From Paraprevotella sp. (lineage in GTDB: Bacteria > Bacteroidota > Bacteroidia > Bacteroidales > Bacteroidaceae), in NCBI GenBank assembly GCA_017425765.1, contig JAFOXE010000163.1, positions 1-11,295 on the forward strand: a stretch of DNA of 11,295 bases, in the 5' to 3' direction. The notes under the pieces were generated by a model that worked only from the letters and a program-made list of their open reading frames with translations, ran no database searches and was not told where the DNA came from. This document shows positions 6,773-11,295 of this stretch, piece by piece. Within the stretch, counting starts at the first letter, position 1. Each line of letters starts with the position of its first letter. The position numbers and the translations under genes are program-made.

Positions 6773-6794
6773 TCATTCAATGCTCATTAAATGA
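6773..6794. repeat. two tandem 11-nt near-identical units in the divergent promoter region
   Basis: TCATTCAATGC (6773-6783) is followed directly by TCATTAAATGA (6784-6794). Each unit is itself close to the palindrome TCATTnAATGA. An 11-nt period places both on the same DNA face. It lies between the divergent PH-like gene and nadB and might be a regulator site, but the sequence is A/T-rich and chance is possible. Confidence 0.3.
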
Positions 6795-6880
6795 ACAAAC
6801 ATGGGATATTTATAAGATAAAATGTGGTGTTTTGTGTCGTGCAACTCGCATTTTGAGTACATACATGTTGCAATTTTTGA

Positions 6881-6910
6881 TTTAGGATGTTTATCTTTGC
6901 ATATCCTAAA
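6881..6910. promoter_or_regulatory. inverted repeat around the nadB -7 box, candidate operator
   Basis: TTTAGGAT (6881-6888) and ATCCTAAA (6903-6910) form a perfect 8-bp inverted repeat with a 14-nt spacer. The nadB -7 box (6892-6899) sits inside the spacer. A repressor bound here would block polymerase directly. The symmetry is seen; the operator role is inferred. Confidence 0.4.
6892..6899 (+). promoter_or_regulatory. -7 box of the nadB promoter
   Basis: TATCTTTG matches TAnnTTTG. Upstream, GTTG at 6867-6870 is a weak -33 candidate at a 21-nt spacing. Transcription would start near 6905, giving a leader of about 15 nt to the ATG at 6921. This rules out the in-frame ATG at 6822. Confidence 0.55.
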
Positions 6911-6920
6911 ACATGCAAGC

Positions 6921-8510
6921 ATGATACGGAAGTTCGACTTTTTAATTATCGGCTCGGGGGTGGCCGGCATGAGCTATGCCCTTAAGGTGGCCGAAGCAAA
7001 CAAAGGCACAGTGGCCTTAGTATGCAAAACCTCTTTGGACGAAAGCAACACCTCAAAAGCCCAAGGAGGAATAGCCTCGGTGACGAACATGGCCGTGGAC
7101 AACTTTGAGAAACACATCCACGATACCATGGTGGCCGGAGATTATATCAGTAGTCCGGAAGCTGTGCGACAAGTGGTGGAAAACGGCCCGGCTTGCATTC
7201 GTGACTTGATACGATGGGGCGTGAACTTTGACAAAAACAGCGATGGTGAATTTGATTTGCACCGAGAAGGCGGACACTCCGAGTTCCGCATCTTGCACCA
7301 TGCCGACTACACGGGTTTTGAAATCCAACGCGGATTGATGGAGTCGGTACGCCGTCATCCCAACATCACAATATTAGAAAATCATTTTGCCGTAGAAATC
7401 ATCACACAGCATCATCTTGGAATTGAGGTTACGCGCAAAACACCAAATATTGAGTGTTATGGTGCTTATATCCTAAATCCGGAAACCGAAAAGATTGACA
7501 CATTCCTTTCGAAGATAACCTTGATTGCTACCGGTGGCACCGGATCTATCTACGCCACCACCACCACCCCTACAATAGCTACCGGCGACGGACTTGCCCT
7601 GGTGTATCGTGCCAAAGGAACGGTAAAAGATATGGAGTTTGTGCAGTTTCATCCCACAGCCTTATACTCGCCCGGTGAAACACACCCGGCCTACCTTATT
7701 ACGGAGGCTATGCGAGGATACGGAGGCATACTCCGCCTTCCCAATGGCAAGGAGTTTATGCACAAATACGACAAACGTTTGAGTCTGGCTCCTCGCGACA
7801 TCGTGGCGCGAGCCATTGACAACGAAATGAAAAAACATGGTTTGGAGCACGTGTGTTTGGACGTGACACATAAGGATCCGGAACAAACCAAACTTCATTT
7901 CCCCAATATCTATGCCAAGTGCTTGAGCATGGGTATTGATATTACCAAACAATACATCCCCGTGGTGCCTTGTGCACACTATATGTGTGGAGGTATTGAG
8001 GTAGACCTAAATGCTTGTTCCAGCATCAAGAGACTCTATGCTGTAGGTGAATGTTCGTGTACAGGACTTCATGGTGGTAATCGCTTGGCCAGCAATTCGC
8101 TCACCGAAGCGGTGGTGTATGCCGATGCTGCAGCTAAACACAGTTTGAGTGTTATTGACCAATATGAGTTCAATAATCAAGTGCCGGAATGGAATGACGA
8201 GGGTACGCTGAGCAACGAAGAACAGGTGCTAATTGCACAAGACATGAAGGAAGTGGGACAAATAATGAGTAACTACGTGGGTATTGTGCGTAGCGACCTC
8301 CGCCTGAAACGTGCATGGACACGACTGGATTTGCTATATGAAGAAACCGAGGAACTATTCAAACGCGTAAAGGCCACTCGCGACATTTGCGAATTACGGA
8401 ACATGATTAACGTGGGCTATCTCATTACACGCAAAGCTATTGAACGCAAGGAATGTCGAGGACTGCACTACACAATCGACTATCCCAAACACGCTTACGA
8501 CAAAGAGTAA
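6921..8510 (+). CDS. nadB: L-aspartate oxidase (NAD de novo synthesis)
   Basis: The 529-residue flavoprotein oxidises L-aspartate to iminoaspartate, the first step of de novo quinolinate and NAD synthesis. In anaerobes fumarate can serve as electron acceptor. It shows the N-terminal FAD-binding GSGVAG (11-16), SKAQGGIAS (45-53), E121, the QFHPT motif with H244, PRDIVARAID with R292, PCAHYMCGG with H353, and the C-terminal FAD segment GECSCTGLHGGNRLASNSL with R388. These correspond to the catalytic and substrate residues of E. coli NadB. The frame extends upstream to an ATG at 6822, but homology begins at MIRKFDFLIIGSG and the -7 box lies between the two, so 6921 is chosen. nadA and nadC are not adjacent. 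A terminator follows 18 nt after the stop. Confidence 0.95.
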   Translation: MIRKFDFLIIGSGVAGMSYALKVAEANKGTVALVCKTSLDESNTSKAQGGIASVTNMAVDNFEKHIHDTMVAGDYISSPEAVRQVVENGPACIRDLIRWGVNFDKNSDGEFDLHREGGHSEFRILHHADYTGFEIQRGLMESVRRHPNITILENHFAVEIITQHHLGIEVTRKTPNIECYGAYILNPETEKIDTFLSKITLIATGGTGSIYATTTTPTIATGDGLALVYRAKGTVKDMEFVQFHPTALYSPGETHPAYLITEAMRGYGGILRLPNGKEFMHKYDKRLSLAPRDIVARAIDNEMKKHGLEHVCLDVTHKDPEQTKLHFPNIYAKCLSMGIDITKQYIPVVPCAHYMCGGIEVDLNACSSIKRLYAVGECSCTGLHGGNRLASNSLTEAVVYADAAAKHSLSVIDQYEFNNQVPEWNDEGTLSNEEQVLIAQDMKEVGQIMSNYVGIVRSDLRLKRAWTRLDLLYEETEELFKRVKATRDICELRNMINVGYLITRKAIERKECRGLHYTIDYPKHAYDKE

Positions 8511-8528
8511 AAAACGTATATTCATTAC

Positions 8529-8571
8529 ATCCCCTGATTAAGTTGAAAACAAACCTAATCAGGGGATTTTC
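8529..8571 (+). terminator. intrinsic terminator of nadB
   Basis: A perfect 12-bp stem, ATCCCCTGATTA (8529-8540) with TAATCAGGGGAT (8556-8567), has a 15-nt loop and is followed by TTTC. It lies 18 nt after the nadB stop. Confidence 0.88.
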
Positions 8572-8774
8572 ATATCGTTGAAAAAAGATGCTCATGTAGA
8601 TGATTTTTCCCGTACACCTTAATTCATTTACACGTACGTGTAGTATGCATCTACACCACGGTGTGTTTTTTGGAGGCTCGACATGTACATGTAACACCTT
8701 TTAGATGTATATTGTATACCTTCAAAAAGTATATTTTTCAGAATCTTCAAGAAGAGAAACCGGAAAGGGTGAAT
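8572..8774. other. gene-free segment between two convergent terminators, rich in short palindromes
   Basis: I find no credible gene, no TAnnTTTG promoter and no known RNA in these 203 bases. Perfect or near-perfect palindromes are dense: TACACGTACGTGTA (8629-8642), ACACC-AC-GGTGT (8653-8664), ACATGTACATGT (8681-8692) and TCTTC-AA-GAAGA (8744-8755). A longer-range inverted repeat pairs TGTAGATG (8595-8602) with CATCTACA (8648-8655), and TGTAG (8639-8643) can also pair with CTACA (8651-8655). The core ACACC recurs at 8614, 8653 and 8694. It may be a structured RNA, protein-binding sites or a decayed element. Confidence 0.4.
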
Positions 8775-8817
8775 AAAGTAAATCCCAAAGTCTAACTATA
8801 ACTTTGGGATTTACTTT
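8775..8817 (-). terminator. intrinsic terminator of the radical SAM-trkH operon, possibly bidirectional
   Basis: A perfect 17-bp stem (8775-8791 with 8801-8817, core ATCCCAAAGT/ACTTTGGGAT) encloses a 9-nt loop. It starts 14 nt after the trkH stop. The stem ends in A/T runs on both sides, so it could stop transcription from either direction. Confidence 0.85.
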
Positions 8818-8831
8818 TATAATAGATTTTA

Positions 8832-10331
8832 TCAGCTTTTTTGTTTCCAGAAGTCGGGCAAAAAGAGGAACAATACCGTAAATATTTCCAAACGTCCTAC
8901 GAGCATGAAGAAACTCAACAACCATTTGCCCAATTCAGGCACATGAGCAAAACTAGAGGCCGGACCTGTTGTTCCCAATCCCGGACCCACATTGCTCAAA
9001 GCAGAAATGCTGCTACTGAACGCTGTGATAATGTCTACACCTAGAATGGTGAGTACCGTCACACCGATAATAGAAAGTATGAAATACAAAAACAAAAAGG
9101 CAAGGGCTCTCAACACTTTACTCTCGGGCAAAACACTACCGGACAAGCGTACCGGAATGACGGCACGCGGATGTATCTGCATCTTAAACTCGTTGATGGC
9201 ATCTTTAATGCACACAAGTATACGTATTACCTTTACACCACCACTTGTAGAACCTGCACACGAACCTATCACCATAATAAGGAGTGTGGGCACCCAAAAA
9301 GGTGTTCCCCAAGCCACGTAGTCGTAGTTTGTAGCCTGAAAACCGGACGAGGTGATGATGGACGAAACATGGAACAAAGAGGTGCGGAATGTGTTTTCCA
9401 ATCCCTCGGGTAAGAGGGCCAATACCGTATCGGGATGAGGTAGGAAATAGCGTACGCTATAAAACAAACTCATAAAAACTACTACAGCTAAGGCCACAAT
9501 AGATAAATACCATTTAAGTTCTTCGTTCTTGTAGAAAATCTTACGACGCCCAATACTGAAGTAATAAAACAGAGAGAAATTTATACCCGAAACGAGCATG
9601 AAGAATATGCATACATACTCTAAATAAGCTGAGTTGAAGAACGAAAAACTGTCTTGATGCGTACTGAATCCACCCGTAGCAATGGTGGTCATGGAATGGC
9701 ACACCGAATCGAATACGCTCATGCCACCCGCCCAAAATGCAAGTAAACACAACAACGTGATGAAGATGTAAATACCTAAAAGCCGACGTGCTGTATCGCC
9801 TATCTTCGGACGCAGTTTATCCACACTTAAGCCCGTAACCTCTGCCGAGAACATATTGGTGTTCTTGAGTTCGTACACCGGAATCAATGCAAACGAAAAT
9901 ACAACAATTCCTAAACCTCCCAACCATTGGGTCAGGCTGCGCCAAAACAAAATACCATGAGGTTGGGCATCTATATTATTAAGTACCGTGGCACCAGTTG
10001 TGGTAAACCCTGACATAGCCTCGAAGAAGGCAGAATGTATGTTATCTACGGTTCCGTAAATAAGATAAGGCAACATACCGAACACAGAATATATTACCCA
10101 AACCAAAGCCACGACCAAAAAATTGTCTTTTCGCGTAAACTTCTTGTCCGGATGACGACGACCCATAAGATACAACACCAATCCAAAAACAAAAGTAAGT
10201 ATTGTTGTGATGCCAAAAGCCGGTAGGTCTGTATCGCCACATTTATGCTGATAATAATAGGAAACACCACAAGTGATGGCCAAAAACAAGGACTCCATCA
10301 AAATGAGCATTCCAAATATCTTTTTCTTCAT
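8832..10331 (-). CDS. trkH: Trk-type potassium uptake system, membrane subunit TrkH
   Basis: The 499-residue polytopic membrane protein is full length for TrkH, which forms the K+-conducting pore in the inner membrane. The four pore-loop repeats with their filter glycines are visible: SGFTTTGAT (107-115), TTIATGGFST (215-224), ITSSGFQAT (326-334) and SALSNVGPGLG (443-453). The intramembrane gating loop GSCAGSTSGGVKVIR (356-370) is intact, including the conserved arginine. The end carries GRLEIFTVLFLFLP, as in other family members. TrkH normally needs the cytoplasmic NAD/ATP-binding subunit TrkA, often encoded next to it in Bacteroidota. No trkA is present within this window, so it must lie elsewhere or TrkH acts without it. 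It begins 14 nt after the radical SAM gene, with which it forms an operon. Confidence 0.95.
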   Translation of the reverse strand: MKKKIFGMLILMESLFLAITCGVSYYYQHKCGDTDLPAFGITTILTFVFGLVLYLMGRRHPDKKFTRKDNFLVVALVWVIYSVFGMLPYLIYGTVDNIHSAFFEAMSGFTTTGATVLNNIDAQPHGILFWRSLTQWLGGLGIVVFSFALIPVYELKNTNMFSAEVTGLSVDKLRPKIGDTARRLLGIYIFITLLCLLAFWAGGMSVFDSVCHSMTTIATGGFSTHQDSFSFFNSAYLEYVCIFFMLVSGINFSLFYYFSIGRRKIFYKNEELKWYLSIVALAVVVFMSLFYSVRYFLPHPDTVLALLPEGLENTFRTSLFHVSSIITSSGFQATNYDYVAWGTPFWVPTLLIMVIGSCAGSTSGGVKVIRILVCIKDAINEFKMQIHPRAVIPVRLSGSVLPESKVLRALAFLFLYFILSIIGVTVLTILGVDIITAFSSSISALSNVGPGLGTTGPASSFAHVPELGKWLLSFFMLVGRLEIFTVLFLFLPDFWKQKS

Positions 10332-10345
10332 ATCGAAAAGCAGAA

Positions 10346-11122
10346 TTAGTAAGACACCGTAACCGAAATACCTCGCTCGCTCAATAGGGCTGCTATTCTA
10401 TCCAATTGTTCAGGCGTAGCTTTCTGCAATCCTTTATCGGGTGTTTCACGGTCTATAGTATAAATCATCACCTGCGAAGGAGCAATGTATTGTACGGCTT
10501 CTATCCACGGCATGACATATTCATCGGTTGTGTTGTCTACATTCTTCCCATTGGATGTTCCTTGCATAAATAAGGATTGCACGATGACCTTACCCTCAAA
10601 AGAGCGCATATTCTCAACCACATCCTGTACGTTGTATCTACCTGTAGGACGATCTACCGCTTGAATATAATCGGCATCTACCGTGTCCAACTTCAGAATG
10701 TTGTTATCCACACGACGCAATGCATCCACCACATCGGCACGATGCAGTTGAGTGGAATTGCTCAACACACTCACTTTGGCTGAAGGAAAATGGGTGTCAC
10801 GAAGAGCCAACACATCATCTATAATACCCGAGAAATCGGGATGTGCCGTAGGTTCTCCATTACCGGCAAAGGTCAACACATCGGGAGTTACACCCTCATT
10901 TTTCATCTCTATCAATTTAGACTCTAATGCTGCTTTAACTTCGTTGCGTGTGGGCAGAGGTTTAGATGGACGAAAATCCTTATTAAAACCACATTCGCAA
11001 TATACGCAGTCGAAAGTACAGAATTTACCATCGGAAGGCAATAAGTTGATTCCTAACGAAATTCCTAAACGACGACTGTGTATAGGACCAAAAATTGGAG
11101 ATGGATATATAACTGTGGACAT
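10346..11122 (-). CDS. radical SAM protein, COG0731 (wyosine-synthase-like) family
   Basis: The 258-residue protein carries the [4Fe-4S]/SAM-binding CX3CX2C motif at C35-TFD-C39-VY-C42 (with C44 just after). It also has AGNGEPT (86-92), corresponding to the SAM-contacting GGE region. The opening IYPSPIFGPIHSRRLGISLG and NLLPSDGKFC are characteristic of COG0731, whose archaeal members make tRNA wyosine intermediates (Taw1). Bacterial members are shorter and their reaction is not established, so I do not assign tRNA modification. The frame continues upstream to a TTG at 11149, but homology and the -7 box at 11147-11154 favour the ATG at 11122. trkH follows after 14 nt. No link between the two functions is obvious. 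Confidence 0.88.
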   Translation of the reverse strand: MSTVIYPSPIFGPIHSRRLGISLGINLLPSDGKFCTFDCVYCECGFNKDFRPSKPLPTRNEVKAALESKLIEMKNEGVTPDVLTFAGNGEPTAHPDFSGIIDDVLALRDTHFPSAKVSVLSNSTQLHRADVVDALRRVDNNILKLDTVDADYIQAVDRPTGRYNVQDVVENMRSFEGKVIVQSLFMQGTSNGKNVDNTTDEYVMPWIEAVQYIAPSQVMIYTIDRETPDKGLQKATPEQLDRIAALLSERGISVTVSY

Positions 11123-11146
11123 GGTATTGCTAACTTTATTCCGCGA

Positions 11147-11154
11147 CAAAAATA
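11147..11154 (-). promoter_or_regulatory. probable -7 box of the radical SAM-trkH operon
   Basis: On the minus strand TATTTTTG fits TAnnTTTG and lies 25 nt upstream of the ATG at 11122. A -33 TTTG at the standard distance is absent. It follows a terminator at the window edge, as expected for an independent transcription unit. Confidence 0.45.
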
Positions 11155-11183
11155 GTAATTATCTCTGGAAAAATCTAACGAAT

Positions 11184-11235
11184 GATCGTCGACTAACAAC
11201 TTCATAAAATCGAGGACGTCTTCTTTTTGACGATC
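11184..11235. repeat. inverted repeat upstream of the radical SAM promoter
   Basis: GATCGTC (11184-11190) and GACGATC (11229-11235) form a 7-bp inverted repeat with a 38-nt spacer in the gap between the edge terminator and the operon promoter. It could be a regulator site or a chance match. Confidence 0.2.
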
Positions 11236-11265
11236 GAAGACAAGGGAAATTTGAGCGAAATAGGC

Positions 11266-11291
11266 CAAAAAACGACGTTTCGCTCCGTCGT
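11266..11291 (-). terminator. intrinsic terminator of a minus-strand gene outside the window
   Basis: Read on the minus strand, ACGACG (11291-11286) pairs with CGTCGT (11277-11272) around an 8-nt loop, and TTTTT follows at once. The 6-bp G/C-containing stem is short but well formed. It implies that a minus-strand gene ends just beyond the right edge. Confidence 0.55.
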
Positions 11292-11295
11292 AAGT

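Noticed and set aside
6822-6920. In-frame N-terminal extension of nadB from the ATG at 6822
   Set aside because: The 33 extra residues do not resemble any NadB N-terminus, and the -7 box and inverted repeat lie inside this stretch. Translation should start at 6921.
8653-8670. ACACC-AC-GGTGT followed by a T run as an extra terminator
   Set aside because: The stem is only 5 bp with a 2-nt loop, too tight to form a normal terminator hairpin.
8600-8704. 34-codon plus-strand ORF with several Cys and His residues in the palindrome-rich gap
   Set aside because: It has no promoter, no start-region signal and no recognisable family. Cys and His codons here follow from the repeated TGT/CAC palindromes.
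11123-11149. TTG start extending the radical SAM protein by nine residues
   Set aside because: The family sequence begins at the ATG at 11122, and the TTG overlaps the predicted -7 box.
11065-11295. Minus-strand open frame running in from the right edge into the radical SAM gene
   Set aside because: It crosses a hairpin followed by a T run that looks like a terminator and overlaps the start of a well-supported gene in another frame. I see no recognisable domain, although a short C-terminal piece of an off-window gene cannot be fully excluded.

Overview
The window looks like chromosomal DNA from an anaerobic member of the Bacteroidota, most likely Bacteroidales (Prevotella or a close relative). 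Supporting signs are a textbook Bacteroidota promoter (TTTG-N19-TAnnTTTG) at 1190-1220 and several further TAnnTTTG boxes in front of genes. Most genes have A/T-rich start regions without a Shine-Dalgarno sequence. The proteins also fit: a TRL-like lipoprotein, a PaaK-type ligase paired with a tandem-ACT protein, a HAD-hotdog fusion and a COG0731 radical SAM protein. I cannot name the genus. There is no transposase, integrase, tRNA, rRNA or CRISPR array.

Layout. (1) Positions 1-1645, plus strand, visibly more A/T-rich than the rest: the 3' part of a TPR membrane protein, a co-transcribed secreted beta-rich protein, then a separately promoted TRL-like lipoprotein ending in a strong terminator. 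(2) Positions 1676-4910, minus strand: a HAD phosphatase fused to a hotdog thioesterase (with its own terminator), then paaK and a tandem ACT-domain gene as a two-gene operon. (3) Positions 4996-6725, minus strand: a small membrane-anchored PH-like protein followed 11 nt later by a lipoprotein PBP4-type D,D-carboxypeptidase (dacB). (4) Positions 6921-8571, plus strand: L-aspartate oxidase nadB, alone, with an inverted repeat around its -7 box and a strong terminator. (5) Positions 8572-8774: gene-free DNA between two convergent terminators, packed with short perfect palindromes. (6) Positions 8775-11122, minus strand: a radical SAM protein followed 14 nt later by the potassium-uptake subunit trkH. 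A terminator at the right edge belongs to a minus-strand gene outside the window.

How the genes work together. The window is mostly short housekeeping units rather than one pathway. PaaK plus ACT activates aryl acids to CoA esters, usually in partnership with indolepyruvate:ferredoxin oxidoreductase, which is not present here. The thioesterase half of the fusion resembles the MenI/YdiI DHNA-CoA hydrolases of menaquinone synthesis. NadB starts de novo NAD synthesis, but nadA and nadC are not adjacent. TrkH lacks its usual TrkA partner in the window. DacB trims or remodels peptidoglycan at the envelope.

Nothing here is clearly a new multi-gene system. The points most worth following up are the HAD-thioesterase fusion with its unusually good Shine-Dalgarno sequence, the nadB palindrome, and the palindrome cluster at 8595-8755.
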